Positions 1 through 9,018 of a stretch of DNA of 53,001 nt are shown here, piece by piece. Position numbers and translations under genes: made by a program. Each line of letters starts with the position of its first letter. Positions within the stretch are counted from its first letter, which is position 1. Origin of the DNA: DASULK01 sp036381835. Lineage in GTDB: Bacteria > Actinomycetota > Actinomycetes > Mycobacteriales > Micromonosporaceae. The DNA lies in NCBI GenBank assembly GCA_036381835.1, contig DASVCA010000178.1, positions 1 to 53,001 of the forward strand, written 5' to 3'. The notes below the pieces were generated by a model. The model worked only from the letters and a program-made list of their open reading frames with translations, searched no databases and was not told the origin of the DNA.

Positions 1-1357
1 CCTCCAGCGCGGCGAGGGTGTCGGTGTCGAGATCGTTGGTGGGCTCGTCGAGGATCAGCACGTTCGGCTCGGCCGCCAGCAGGCGCAGCAGCTGGAGCCG
101 TCGCCGTTCTCCGCCGGACAGGTCGCGCACCGGGGTCCACAGTCGGCCGTCGGTGAAGCCGAACAGCTCGGCGAGCTGGGTGGCGTTCAACTCGCGATCC
201 CCGACGGTGACCCGGCGGGCCACCTCCTCCACCGCCTCCAGCACCCGCAGCTCACCCGGCAGCTCGGCCAGCTCCTGGGACAGGAACGCCGGGCGGACCG
301 TGGTGCCCGTGCTCATCCGGCCCCCGTCGGGGCTGCTCAGCCCGGCGAGGAGCCGCAGCAGACTGGACTTCCCCGCCCCGTTGGGGCCGACGATCGCCAC
401 CCGGTCCCCCGGGCCGAGCCGCCAGGTGAGGTCGTCGACGATCAGTTTGGGCCCGGCGTACAGGGTGACGTTCTCCAGGTCGAAGACCTGCTTGCCGAGT
501 CGGGCGGTGGCCAGCCGCTGCAGCGACACCCGGTCCCGAGGCGGGGGCACGTCGGCGATCAGCGCGTTCGCCGCCTCGATGCGAAACCGCGGCTTCGACG
601 TACGGGCCGGCGCGCCCCGTCGCAGCCAGGCGATCTCCTTGCGCAGCAGGTTCTGCCGCCGCGCCTCGGCGGCCGCGGCGAGCCGCTCCCGCTCGGCGCG
701 CGCCAGCGTCCAGGCGGCGAAGCCGCCCTCGTAGCGGCGTACCGTCCGATCCGCCACCTCCCACGTCGTGGTGCAGACGGCGTCCAGGAACCACCGGTCG
801 TGGGTCACCACCACCAGCGCGCCACGGCGCGTCCGGAGGTGGCGGGCCAGCCAGTCGATGCCGGCCACGTCCAAATGGTTGGTCGGCTCGTCGAGCACCA
901 GCAGATCCGTCGCGCGGACCAGCAGTGCGGCGAGCGCCACCCGCCGCCGTTCCCCGCCGGACATCGGCCCGACCGGCTGATCGAGTCCGAGGTGTGGCAT
1001 GCCGAGCCCGTCGAGGACGGTCCGCACACCCGCGTCCCCGGCCCACTCGTGTTCGGCGCCGAAGCCCTCCGGCAGCCAGGCACTGCCCAGCACCACGTCC
1101 CGTACGGTCGCCGCGGCGGCGAGTCGCAGGGTCTGCGGCAGCACCCCGACGCGAAGCCCGCGGCGCTGGGTGACCCGGCCGCTGTCCGGCTCCTCCGCCT
1201 TGGTGAGCAGGCGCAGCAGGGTCGACTTGCCGGCCCCGTTGAGCCCGACCACCCCGATCCGGTCGTCGTCCGCGACGCCCAGCGAGACATCGGTGAGCAG
1301 TAGCCCGGCCGCGCCGTACCCCTTGGACACCCGGTCCAAGCTGATGATGTTGCCCAT
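1..1357 (-). CDS. ABC-F family ATP-binding cassette protein (partial, C-terminus off window)
   Basis: A duplicated ABC ATPase without membrane segments, the ABC-F architecture of ribosome-associated translation factors (Uup-like). The first cassette has Walker A GLNGAGKS near residue 42, signature SGGERRR and Walker B LLVLDEPTNHLD. A linker rich in Arg, Ala and Glu follows. The second cassette has GPNGAGKS, LSGGERRR and LILDEPTNDLD just before the window edge. About 452 codons are present; the family is usually 550-610 aa, so the missing part is the end of cassette 2. The ATG at 1357-1355 overlaps the TGA of ispE by one base (TGATG), so the two are probably translationally coupled. The family assignment is firm; whether it acts in translation or in antibiotic resistance cannot be told. 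Confidence 0.93.
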   Translation of the reverse strand, partial: MGNIISLDRVSKGYGAAGLLLTDVSLGVADDDRIGVVGLNGAGKSTLLRLLTKAEEPDSGRVTQRRGLRVGVLPQTLRLAAAATVRDVVLGSAWLPEGFGAEHEWAGDAGVRTVLDGLGMPHLGLDQPVGPMSGGERRRVALAALLVRATDLLVLDEPTNHLDVAGIDWLARHLRTRRGALVVVTHDRWFLDAVCTTTWEVADRTVRRYEGGFAAWTLARAERERLAAAAEARRQNLLRKEIAWLRRGAPARTSKPRFRIEAANALIADVPPPRDRVSLQRLATARLGKQVFDLENVTLYAGPKLIVDDLTWRLGPGDRVAIVGPNGAGKSSLLRLLAGLSSPDGGRMSTGTTVRPAFLSQELAELPGELRVLEAVEEVARRVTVGDRELNATQLAELFGFTDGRLWTPVRDLSGGERRRLQLLRLLAAEPNVLILDEPTNDLDTDTLAALE

Positions 1358-2310
1358 CAGACCACCCGGGCGCCGGCTACCGGGCCGTGAGCGGTACGGG
1401 CGGCCCGGCAGACCCCCGCATCGGTCAACCGCTGCGCGATCCGCGCGGCGTCCCGCTCGTCGGCGGCGAGGAAGACGCAGGTCGGCCCGGAACCGGAGAC
1501 GATCCCGGCCAGCGCCCCGGCGGCTCGACCTGCGGCCAGCACCGCGGCCAGTTCGGGACGCAACGACACCGCCGCCGGCTCCAGGTCATTGCCGAGGGCG
1601 GTGGCGAGCACCGCCGGATCGGACTGGCGGAGCGCCACGAGCAGCGCGTCCGGCCCGGCAAGCGGTGCCGGTGCGGCCCCGGCCGCGCGCAGCCGATCGA
1701 TCTCCGCGTAGACGGCCGGGGTGGACAGACCGCCGTCGGCGATCGCCACCACCCAATGCCATGGCTCGGGCCGGGTGAGCACCGGGCTCACGTTCTCCCC
1801 GTGGCCGGTGCCGAGGGCGGTACCGCCGTGGATGAGGAACGGCACGTCGGAGCCGAGTCGGGCGGCGAGGGTGGCGAGTTCGTCGCGGGACAGCCCGGTG
1901 CCCCACAGCGCGTCGCAGGCGACCAGTGTCGCGGCGGCGTCCGCGCTGCCGCCGGCCAAGCCGGCGGCGAGCGGAATCTGCTTGCGTAGATGCAGGCGGG
2001 CGTGGGGCGCGACCCCGGCGTACCGGGCCAGCGCCCGGGCGGCTCGCACGACCAGATTGGAGTCGTCGAGCGCCAGCTCTCCCGCGCCCTCCCCCTCCAT
2101 CGTCAACGTCAGGGTGTCCCCGCGCCGCGCCGTCAGCTCGTCATAAATCGAAATGGCGTGATAGACGGTGTGCAGCTCGTGGTAGCCGTCGGGACGTAAC
2201 GGCCCGACCCCGAGATGAAGATTGATCTTGGCCGGAACGCGGACCCTGACCATGTCCGGGTTCTCCCACCGGCGCGCCCCGTCGTCGTCCGGCCGCCGCG
2301 CCTCGGTCAC
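1357..2310 (-). CDS. ispE: 4-diphosphocytidyl-2-C-methyl-D-erythritol kinase
   Basis: GHMP kinase that phosphorylates CDP-methylerythritol in the MEP pathway to isopentenyl diphosphate. Visible motifs: the N-terminal strand VRVPAKINLHLGV, the DGYHEL substrate loop, the ATP-binding glycine-rich IPLAAGLAGGSADAAA, and the C-terminal VSGSGPTCVF. The 317-aa length is typical. The GTG at 2310 gives an N-terminus like that of related actinobacteria; an ATG at 2253 with GGGAG upstream is an alternative start that removes 19 residues. It lies between rsmA and the ABC-F gene, the usual actinobacterial rsmA-ispE order. Confidence 0.95.
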   Translation of the reverse strand: MTEARRPDDDGARRWENPDMVRVRVPAKINLHLGVGPLRPDGYHELHTVYHAISIYDELTARRGDTLTLTMEGEGAGELALDDSNLVVRAARALARYAGVAPHARLHLRKQIPLAAGLAGGSADAAATLVACDALWGTGLSRDELATLAARLGSDVPFLIHGGTALGTGHGENVSPVLTRPEPWHWVVAIADGGLSTPAVYAEIDRLRAAGAAPAPLAGPDALLVALRQSDPAVLATALGNDLEPAAVSLRPELAAVLAAGRAAGALAGIVSGSGPTCVFLAADERDAARIAQRLTDAGVCRAARTAHGPVAGARVV

Positions 2311-2369
2311 CGAGCGACGCCCCGCAGTCCGCTGGACGAATCGGCTGATTCGTGGTGCACACCGTCAGC

Positions 2370-3242
2370 CTACTCAACGGCCGACGCGTCAACCGGCGCG
2401 GCCGCCGCGATCGCCGCGAACTGCTCGACCGTCAGGGCCTCGCCCCGCGCCCCCGGGTCCACGCCGGCCGCGGTGAGCACGGCTGCCGCCCGGTCCGCAC
2501 CGCCGGCCCAACCGGCCAGGGCCGCCCGCAGCGTCTTGCGGCGCTGCGCGAAGGCCGCATCGATCACGGCGAACACCTGGGACCGGGGTACGTCGGTACG
2601 CGGCGGCTCACGGCGGGTGAAGGCGACCAGGCCGGAATCGACGTTCGGCACCGGCCAGAACACGGTGGGCGGCACCCGCCCGACGCTGCGCGCCGCCGCG
2701 TACCAGGCGAGCTTCACCGACGGCACCCCGTACATCCTGCCGCCCGGCCGGGCGGTGAGCCGGTCGGCGACCTCCTTCTGCACCATCACCAGCCCCCGCT
2801 GGAGGCCGGGCAGCTCGGCGAGCAGATGCAGCAGCACGGGCACGGCCACGTTGTACGGCAGGTTGGCGACCAACGCGGTCGGCGGCGTCGTCCCGAACTC
2901 TGCCGCGGTGACCCGCAGGGCGTCGGCGGTGTGCACGGTCAGCTTGCCGGCGGTCGCCGCGTCCGTGTGCGCGGCGACCGTCCGCGGCAGTGCGCCGGCG
3001 AGCACCGGATCGATCTCCACGGCGTGCACGTGCCCGGCCTGCGGCAGCAGGGCGAGGGTGAGCGATCCGAGGCCGGGGCCGACCTCCACCACGACGTCGT
3101 CGGCGGTCAGCTCGGCGGCGGCGGCGATGCGACGCACCGTGTTCGGGTCGTGCACGAAGTTCTGGCCGAGCTTCTTTGTCGGCACCACACCGAGTTCGGC
3201 GGCCAACTTGCGGATCTCGGCCGGGCCGAGCAGAGCGGGCAC
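2370..3242 (-). CDS. rsmA: 16S rRNA (A1518/A1519-N6)-dimethyltransferase
   Basis: KsgA-type SAM-dependent enzyme that dimethylates two adenines in helix 45 of 16S rRNA late in 30S assembly. The N-terminus carries the diagnostic KKLGQNFVHD; motif I is VVEVGPGLGSLT, and the catalytic NLPYNVAVP motif is present. The 290-aa length is normal. The GTG start at 3242 lies 4 bp after the tatD stop, so it is co-transcribed with tatD. In many actinobacteria rpfB sits between tatD and rsmA; it is absent here. Confidence 0.96.
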   Translation of the reverse strand: MPALLGPAEIRKLAAELGVVPTKKLGQNFVHDPNTVRRIAAAAELTADDVVVEVGPGLGSLTLALLPQAGHVHAVEIDPVLAGALPRTVAAHTDAATAGKLTVHTADALRVTAAEFGTTPPTALVANLPYNVAVPVLLHLLAELPGLQRGLVMVQKEVADRLTARPGGRMYGVPSVKLAWYAAARSVGRVPPTVFWPVPNVDSGLVAFTRREPPRTDVPRSQVFAVIDAAFAQRRKTLRAALAGWAGGADRAAAVLTAAGVDPGARGEALTVEQFAAIAAAAPVDASAVE

Positions 3243-3246
3243 CGGG

Positions 3247-4128
3247 TCACCAGGGCCCGAACACCCGCTCGCCGGTCGCGGAGATCGCCGCGCACAGCTC
3301 GTCCAGGTCGGTGCCGGTGGTCTCGGCCAGGAACCGCACGGTCAGCGGGACGAGATAGGACGCGTTTGGTCGTCCCCGGTACGGCATCGGCGTGAGGTAG
3401 GGGGCGTCGGTCTCCACCAGCAGCTGATCGACGGGCGTCGCCTGCGCCGCCTCACGTAGCGCCCCTGCGCTGCGGAAGGTGACCGTGCCGGCGAAGCTGA
3501 GCAGGTAGCCGCGGCGGACGCATTCGGCGGCGAAGTCGGCGTCGCCGGAGAAGCAGTGCAGTACGACCGTGTCGGGCGCCCCTTCCTCGTCCAGCACCCG
3601 GAGCACGTCGGCGTGGGCGTCCCGGTCGTGGATGACGAGCGGCTTACCGTACCGCTTGGCGATGGCGATGTGCGCGCGGAAGCTCTCCTCCTGCACGGCC
3701 CGGCCGTCCTCGCCGGTGCGGTAGAAATCAAGCCCGGTCTCCCCGATACCGCGGACCCGGTCCTCGGCGGCCAACGCCTCGATCTCACGAAGCGCCTCGT
3801 CCAGGTCGGGCAACCGGGGCGCCTCGTTCGGGTGCACCGCCACCGTGCCCACCACCTGCGGGTACCGCTGCGCGACCTCGGCGCTCCAGCGCGAGGAGGC
3901 GACGTCGACACCGACCTGCACGAGCCGGTCCACCCCGACCGCCGCCGCCCGCTGAATCATCGCCGCGATCGCGTCGCCGGCACCGTCCGGGCTGCCGGCC
4001 TCGAGGACGGTGATGTCGAGGTGGGTGTGGCTGTCGACCACCGGTACGGGCAGCGGCTCGGGCGCGGGCGGAAACTCACCGGCCCGACGGGCTGCCCGTA
4101 CCACACGGGATTCCATCGGCTCGGTCAC
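3247..4128 (-). CDS. tatD: TatD family metal-dependent hydrolase (DNase)
   Basis: TIM-barrel metallohydrolase of the TatD family; family members are 3'-5' DNases/RNases. Metal-binding motifs: DSHTHLD near residue 33, GETGLDFYR, VIHDRDAH, HCFSGD and the late VETDAPYL. I chose the GTG at 4128 (293 aa): the open frame runs on to 4293, but that extension would overlap metG and has no family similarity; an ATG at 4116 is also possible. It lies 19 bp downstream of metG in the usual metG-tatD-rsmA-ispE order. Confidence 0.93.
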   Translation of the reverse strand: MTEPMESRVVRAARRAGEFPPAPEPLPVPVVDSHTHLDITVLEAGSPDGAGDAIAAMIQRAAAVGVDRLVQVGVDVASSRWSAEVAQRYPQVVGTVAVHPNEAPRLPDLDEALREIEALAAEDRVRGIGETGLDFYRTGEDGRAVQEESFRAHIAIAKRYGKPLVIHDRDAHADVLRVLDEEGAPDTVVLHCFSGDADFAAECVRRGYLLSFAGTVTFRSAGALREAAQATPVDQLLVETDAPYLTPMPYRGRPNASYLVPLTVRFLAETTGTDLDELCAAISATGERVFGPW

Positions 4129-4147
4129 GCGCGTACCCCGCCGGTCC

Positions 4148-5956
4148 TCACCCGTCCGCCTTCTCGGCGAGCCGGGCCAGCTCCTCGTCCACGATCGACG
4201 GGTCGAGCTTGCGGAAGACCGGCTTCGGCGGCGCAAGCGGGCGGCCGGCCTCGATCGGCACCGACTCCCAGCGGGCGCCGTTGCGGTAGTCACCGGTCAG
4301 GATCGGATAGGCCGGGCCGCCGTCGAGGTCATCGACGTCGACGATCGTCGGCATCGGCGCGTGCACTCCGGTGCCGCCGAGCAGCTCGTGGATCTTCTGT
4401 GCGGCGTGCGGCAGGAAGGGCGTGAGCAGCGTGTTCGCGTCGCTGATCACCTGCAGCGCGACGTGCAGGACGGTGCCCATCCGGGCCTTGTCCTCCTTGA
4501 GCTTCCACGGCGCCTGCTCGGAGAGGTACTTGTTCGCCTCGGCGACCACCCGCATCGCCTCGCCGATGGCCTGCTTCTGCCGGTGCCGTTCGATCAGCCC
4601 GCCGACGGTGGCGAACGCGTCCCGCGCCGCCGCCAGCAGGTTCCGGTCCGGCTCGGTCAGCCCGTCCGGCCCGACCGGCGGGATGGCGCCGAAGTTCTTC
4701 GCGGCCATCGAGATGGACCGGTTGACCAGGTTGCCCCAACCGGCCACGAGCTCGTCGTTGTTGCGTCGCAGGAACTCCGCCCAGGTGAAGTCGGTGTCGG
4801 TGGTCTCCGGCCCGGCGGCGGCGATGAAGTAGCGCAACGCGTCCGCGTCGTAGCGCTGCAGGAAGTCGCGGACGTAGATCACGACCCGGCGGGAGGAGGA
4901 GAACTTTCTACCCTCCATCGTCAGGTATTCGCTGGAGACCACCTCGGTGGGCAGGTCGAGCCGACCCAACTTACCCGGCTCGCCGCCGTGGTCGCCCTCG
5001 CCGGAGTAGCCGAGCAGGATCGACGGCCAGATCACCGAGTGGAAGACGATGTTGTCCTTGCCCATGAAGTAGTAGGCGCGGGCCGCTTCGCCGTTGCCGT
5101 CGGCCGACCACCACCGGCGCCACGCCTCCGGGTCGCCGGAGCGGCGCGCCCATTCGATGGAGGCCGACAGGTAGCCGATCACCGCGTCGAACCAGACGTA
5201 GATCCGCTTGTCCGACCGATTCCGCCAGCCGTCGAGCGGGACGGGCACGCCCCACTCCAGGTCGCGGGTGATCGCCCGGGGCTGCAGATCCTCGAGGAGG
5301 TTCTTGGAGAAGCGCAGCACATTCGGCCGCCAGTTCTCCCGGCTGTCCAGCCACGCGCCCAGCGACCGGGCGAACGCCGGAAGATCGAGGAAGAAGTGCT
5401 CGGTCTCCACGAACTGCGGGGTCTCACCGTTGATCTTGGACCGGGGGTCGATCAGGTCGATCGGGTCGAGCTGGTTGCCGCAGTTGTCGCACTGGTCGCC
5501 GCGCGCGCTCGGGTAGCCGCAGATCGGGCAGGTGCCCTCGATGTAGCGGTCGGGCAGGGTGCGCCCGGTCGACGGGGAGATCGCCCCCATCGTCTGCCTG
5601 GGGACGATGTAGCCGTTGCGGTACAGCGCCTCGAACAACTCCTGCACCACGGCGTAGTGGTTGCGCGTCGTCGTACGGGTGAACAGATCGTAGGAGAGTC
5701 CCAGCCCGTGCAGGTCCTCCACGATCACCCGGTTGTAGCGGTCGGCCAGCTCCCGCGGGCTGACGCCCTCGGCGTCGGCCTGAACCTGGATCGGGGTGCC
5801 GTGTTCGTCGGTGCCGGACACCATGAGCACGTCGTGCCCCGCCATCCGCATGTACCGGCTGAACACATCCGAGGGGACTCCGAAGCCGGACACATGACCG
5901 ATGTGGCGCGGGCCGTTGGCGTACGGCCAGGCGACCGCCGCGAGAACGTGACTCAT
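4148..5956 (-). CDS. metG: Methionyl-tRNA synthetase
   Basis: Class I aminoacyl-tRNA synthetase charging tRNA-Met. The HIGH motif appears as PRHIGHVSG near residue 18, a zinc knuckle CPIC...CDNC around residues 138-155, and the KMSKS loop as KFSSSR near residue 333. At 602 aa it lacks the C-terminal EMAP-like tRNA-binding extension found in some MetG proteins. The frame opens at a TTG (5965), but the ATG at 5956 is preferred because a TAGGCT box lies 8 bp upstream, consistent with a leaderless transcript. Confidence 0.97.
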   Translation of the reverse strand: MSHVLAAVAWPYANGPRHIGHVSGFGVPSDVFSRYMRMAGHDVLMVSGTDEHGTPIQVQADAEGVSPRELADRYNRVIVEDLHGLGLSYDLFTRTTTRNHYAVVQELFEALYRNGYIVPRQTMGAISPSTGRTLPDRYIEGTCPICGYPSARGDQCDNCGNQLDPIDLIDPRSKINGETPQFVETEHFFLDLPAFARSLGAWLDSRENWRPNVLRFSKNLLEDLQPRAITRDLEWGVPVPLDGWRNRSDKRIYVWFDAVIGYLSASIEWARRSGDPEAWRRWWSADGNGEAARAYYFMGKDNIVFHSVIWPSILLGYSGEGDHGGEPGKLGRLDLPTEVVSSEYLTMEGRKFSSSRRVVIYVRDFLQRYDADALRYFIAAAGPETTDTDFTWAEFLRRNNDELVAGWGNLVNRSISMAAKNFGAIPPVGPDGLTEPDRNLLAAARDAFATVGGLIERHRQKQAIGEAMRVVAEANKYLSEQAPWKLKEDKARMGTVLHVALQVISDANTLLTPFLPHAAQKIHELLGGTGVHAPMPTIVDVDDLDGGPAYPILTGDYRNGARWESVPIEAGRPLAPPKPVFRKLDPSIVDEELARLAEKADG

Positions 5957-5964
5957 GGCCGTCA

Positions 5965-5970
5965 AGCCTA
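5965..5970 (-). promoter_or_regulatory. Putative -10 box of metG (leaderless)
   Basis: TAGGCT on the minus strand, 8 bp before the metG ATG. There is no ribosome binding site between it and the start codon, so transcription probably begins at or next to the ATG. No convincing -35 was found. Confidence 0.5.
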
Positions 5971-6019
5971 CTGACCGCGCCTCGCCGGGTGCGATGCAGT
6001 TACCGCGACGGCGGCTCGG

Positions 6020-6877
6020 TCACGGCGCCGAACGGTGCACGATGTCGTACACCTCGCGCCGACGCAGACCGTACTCTCCGGCGACGGCGACGACCGCGTC
6101 ACGCCGGGAGAGCCCGGCCGTCTCCCGCGCGGCGACCGCGGCCCGCAGTTGCGCGTCCGTCGGTCGGGCCGCACCGATCGGGGACGCACCGGCCACCACC
6201 AGGGTGATCTCGCCCCGCGTCTCGCCGGTGGCGGCCCAGGTCGCCAACTCGCCGAGCGGTCGGCGCAGCACCTCCTCGTACGTCTTGGTCAACTCCCGGC
6301 AAACCGCGGCCGGACGGTCGGCACCGAAAACCGCGGCGAGGTCGGCCAGGGTGGCGGCCACCCGGTGCGGTGCCTCGAAGAAGACCAGCGTTCGTTCCTC
6401 CCCGGCCAGTGCGGCCAGCCGGGCCCGTCGAGCCGCACCGCCGCGCGGGAGGAACCCCTCGAAACAGAAGCGGTCGCAGGCCAGCCCGGACAGGACCAGA
6501 GCGGTGGTCACCGCGCTGGGGCCGGGGGCGGCGGTCACCCGCAACCCGGCGTCCAGGGCGGCCCGCACCAGCCGGTACCCCGGGTCGGAGACGCTCGGCA
6601 TGCCGGCGTCGGTGACCAGCGCCACGACCGACCCGGCCTCGACGGCGGCGACCAGTTCCGGGGTGCGGCGCTCCTCGTTCGCCTCGTAGTAGGAGACGAC
6701 CCGGCCGGTCACGGTGACCCCGAGATCGCGGGCGAGTCGGGCGAGCCGGCGGGTGTCCTCGGCGGCGACGACGTCGGCGGTGGCGAGGACGTCCCGCAGC
6801 CGGGCGGACGCGTCCGCCGGGTTGCCGAGCGGGGTGCCCAGCAGGATGAGGCAGCCGACGTCCCGATTGCGCTCCAC
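6020..6877 (-). CDS. rsmI: 16S rRNA (cytidine-1402-2'-O)-methyltransferase
   Basis: Tetrapyrrole-methylase-fold enzyme that 2'-O-methylates C1402 at the ribosomal P site. Family motifs: LLGTPLGNPADAS at the N-terminus, AEDTRR, YYEANEERRTPEL, VTDAGMPSVSDPGYRLV, AAPGPSAVTTALVLSG, FFEAPHR and CRELTKTYEE. The length of 285 aa is typical. The start is GTG at 6877 with GGGAGG about 8 bp upstream. It sits 54 bp upstream of metG, which has its own promoter, and is divergent from the mannosyltransferase gene. Confidence 0.95.
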   Translation of the reverse strand: MERNRDVGCLILLGTPLGNPADASARLRDVLATADVVAAEDTRRLARLARDLGVTVTGRVVSYYEANEERRTPELVAAVEAGSVVALVTDAGMPSVSDPGYRLVRAALDAGLRVTAAPGPSAVTTALVLSGLACDRFCFEGFLPRGGAARRARLAALAGEERTLVFFEAPHRVAATLADLAAVFGADRPAAVCRELTKTYEEVLRRPLGELATWAATGETRGEITLVVAGASPIGAARPTDAQLRAAVAARETAGLSRRDAVVAVAGEYGLRRREVYDIVHRSAP

Positions 6878-6938
6878 GTGGCCATCCTCCCGAACCGATA
6901 CCTTGCGGACGCGTCCGCCGCATTCCGTCTTCGCAGCC

Positions 6939-6944
6939 TACGAT
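6939..6944 (+). promoter_or_regulatory. Putative -10 box of the mannosyltransferase gene (leaderless)
   Basis: TACGAT followed by 6 bp and the GTG at 6951. There is no Shine-Dalgarno sequence, which fits a leaderless mRNA. It lies in the 73-bp divergent gap with rsmI. Confidence 0.5.
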
Positions 6945-6950
6945 CGCGGG

Positions 6951-8642
6951 GTGACCCAGCCCTCGACAGCGTTGATCGGCGGCCGGCCGAACCTTCGGGC
7001 ACGGACTCAGCGGGACCTGCGACTGGCCGTCTCGGAGGAGGCAACGGCCGCGGCGGGCGACCGTCCGGCGAGCGTGGCCGGCGATGTCCCGGCCATCATC
7101 CGTCGGCGGCTCGCCCCGTTCGACACCCGGCTCGACCCCTGGTCGTGGCTGGCGACCGGGGTCGTGGTGGTCATCGCCGCGGTCCTGCGCCTGGTCGGGC
7201 TGAGCCGCCCCGAAGGCAAGATCTTCGACGAGGTCTACTACGCGCGGGACGCGTGGGGATTGCTCGAACACGGGGTGGAGTGGGACTTCGCGCAGGACCG
7301 GGCCGCGTACGTGGTGCATCCGCCGCTCGGGAAGTGGCTGATCGCGCTCGGCGAGTGGGCGTTCGGCTACCAGGACGCCGAACACGGCATCGAGGCCGCC
7401 GGCCGCCTCGTCACGTTGGCGCCCGAGGTCGGGTGGCGGATCTCCGCCGCGCTGGTCGGCACCCTTTCCGTACTGATCCTGATCCGGGTGGCGCGCCGCA
7501 TGTTCGGTTCCACCGTGCTGGGCTGCGCCGCCGGCCTGCTGCTGGCCTTGGACGGCTTCCACCTGGTGTTGTCCCGCTCGGCGCTGCTCGACATCTTCCT
7601 GATGTTCTTCGTGCTGGCCGCGTTCGGCGCGCTGGTGATGGACCGCGACGCCCGCCGCCGGCGGTGGCTGCGGGCGATGGCGGCGGGACTCGATCCCACC
7701 CGGCCGGGCCGGGCCGGTCGGCCTGCGTTCGCGCTGCGCGACGGCGTGCCCTGGTGGCGACTGCTCGCCGGGGTGCTCCTCGGCTGTGCTGTCGCCGTGA
7801 AGTGGAGCGCGCTGGCGTTCGTGCCCGTCTTCATGCTGTTGATCTTCTGGTGGGAGGCGGGCGTCCGGCGGTCGATCGGGGTGCGCCGCCCGTGGCTGGA
7901 CACCCTGCTCGACGAGATCGGCTGGATCCTGCTGTTCGGCGTGCTGATCGTCGTCACCTACCTGGCCAGCTGGTCCGGATGGTTGCTGACCGACGACGGC
8001 TACTTCCGCCATCGGCTGGCCGACCAGGGGCATGCCGAGCCGGCGGTCATCGGGGCGCTGTTGAACCTCGCCAGCTACCACCAGGAGGCGTTGCGCTTCC
8101 ACACCAATCTGGACTCGGAGCACACCTACCAGTCGTGGCCGTGGCAGTGGCTGCTGCTGGCTCGACCGGTCGCCTTCTACTGGTCGTCCGACGGTACGTG
8201 CGCGGCCGCCAGTTGTGCGTCCGAGGTGCTGCTGCTCGGTACCCCGCTGCTGTGGTGGTCGTTCCTGCCGGCGCTCGCGGCGACCCTGTGGCTGGGCATC
8301 GCCCGACGTGACTGGCGGGCCGGAACCCTGCTGATCATGGCCGGTGCCGCCCTGCTGCCCTGGTTCTACTTCGCGCTCGACGAGCGGACCATGTTCTTCT
8401 TCTACGCCGCACCGGCGCTGCCGTTCCTGGTTCTCGCCGTCGTCTACGTGCTGGGTGCGCTCATGCAACCCGACACATCGGCCGGAACATCCCGCTGGCG
8501 TACCGTCGGACCGGTCGTCGCCGGCGGGTACGTGTTGGCGATCGCCCTGTGTTTCGCCTTCTTCTATCCGATCTTCGTCGGGCACGTCATACCGTACGAC
8601 GACTGGTCGGCCCGCATGTGGTTGGGCAACCGCTGGATCTGA
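6951..8642 (+). CDS. pmt: Protein O-mannosyltransferase (GT39/PMT family)
   Basis: Multi-pass membrane glycosyltransferase using polyprenyl-phosphate-mannose to O-mannosylate exported proteins. After about 55 cytoplasmic residues comes a first membrane segment, then the catalytic acidic loop FDEVYYARDAWG (adjacent Asp-Glu) and HPPLGKW; roughly ten more hydrophobic segments follow, ending with the RMWLGNRWI tail typical of actinobacterial PMTs. The length is 563 aa. The GTG at 6951 is preferred over upstream starts inside the rsmI antisense region because of the TACGAT box 6 bp before it. A strong hairpin follows the stop. Confidence 0.93.
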   Translation: MTQPSTALIGGRPNLRARTQRDLRLAVSEEATAAAGDRPASVAGDVPAIIRRRLAPFDTRLDPWSWLATGVVVVIAAVLRLVGLSRPEGKIFDEVYYARDAWGLLEHGVEWDFAQDRAAYVVHPPLGKWLIALGEWAFGYQDAEHGIEAAGRLVTLAPEVGWRISAALVGTLSVLILIRVARRMFGSTVLGCAAGLLLALDGFHLVLSRSALLDIFLMFFVLAAFGALVMDRDARRRRWLRAMAAGLDPTRPGRAGRPAFALRDGVPWWRLLAGVLLGCAVAVKWSALAFVPVFMLLIFWWEAGVRRSIGVRRPWLDTLLDEIGWILLFGVLIVVTYLASWSGWLLTDDGYFRHRLADQGHAEPAVIGALLNLASYHQEALRFHTNLDSEHTYQSWPWQWLLLARPVAFYWSSDGTCAAASCASEVLLLGTPLLWWSFLPALAATLWLGIARRDWRAGTLLIMAGAALLPWFYFALDERTMFFFYAAPALPFLVLAVVYVLGALMQPDTSAGTSRWRTVGPVVAGGYVLAIALCFAFFYPIFVGHVIPYDDWSARMWLGNRWI

Positions 8643-8683
8643 CCGTCGCCGCGCGCCGGGCAGCGGCCGCCGGTCGAGAAGCG

Positions 8684-8727
8684 GCGCCCCGATCGCCTGC
8701 CACGGGGGAAGCGGGCGATCGGGGCGC
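8684..8727 (+). terminator. Strong hairpin after pmt
   Basis: A perfect 14-bp inverted repeat (8684-8697 with 8714-8727, arm GCGCCCCGATCGCC) with a 16-nt loop, 41 bp past the pmt stop. There is no U-tract, as is usual for high-GC actinobacteria. Confidence 0.75.
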
Positions 8728-8853
8728 GTACTCCCGAGCTTAACCAGCCTCAATCACCGGCACAACGGGTCGCGGCGGACCAGATTGCGCGGCCGCCGCT
8801 CAAGGCATGCGATACGACCGTTAGCCATCATTTTCGCAGCATTATGCAGATCT

Positions 8854-8886
8854 GGTGGCAATAGCCATAGATATGGAGTTGCCACC
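8854..8886. repeat. 33-bp composite dyad upstream of SQR gene
   Basis: Outer arms GGTGGCAA (8854-8861) and TTGCCACC (8879-8886) are perfectly complementary, and an inner CCATA-GA-TATGG hairpin lies between them. It is placed about 205 bp before the SQR start in an AT-rich patch. It could be an operator, a cruciform, or a small RNA hairpin. Confidence 0.6.
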
Positions 8887-9002
8887 GGTAGGAAGTGCCG
8901 GGTGAGCTTCGGTAGAGGCGCGGCCTGGCCGGGTACCACCGGGCAGGCGGTCCGACTCGCCCGGCAAGGATCCGGATGACGGCGACCACACCTGGATGCC
9001 AC

Positions 9003-9018
9003 TTACCCGTAGGGGTAT
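9003..9018 (+). promoter_or_regulatory. CsoR/CstR-like operator
   Basis: The sequence reads TTACCC-GTAG-GGGTAT; the inner TACCC-N4-GGGTA is a perfect palindrome. This matches the operator type of the CsoR/CstR family, whose persulfide-sensing members control sulfide oxidation genes. It is 71 bp before the SQR ATG. The regulator gene itself is not in the window. Confidence 0.55.

Noticed and set aside
2215..3459. A 414-codon plus-strand frame over rsmA
   Set aside because: Antisense to rsmA, no motif, and rich in Arg/Ser/Pro as expected for shadow frames.
6099..8753. An 884-codon minus-strand open frame
   Set aside because: It is antisense to rsmI and pmt, of low-complexity composition, and lies in the third-position GC shadow; no domain is recognisable.
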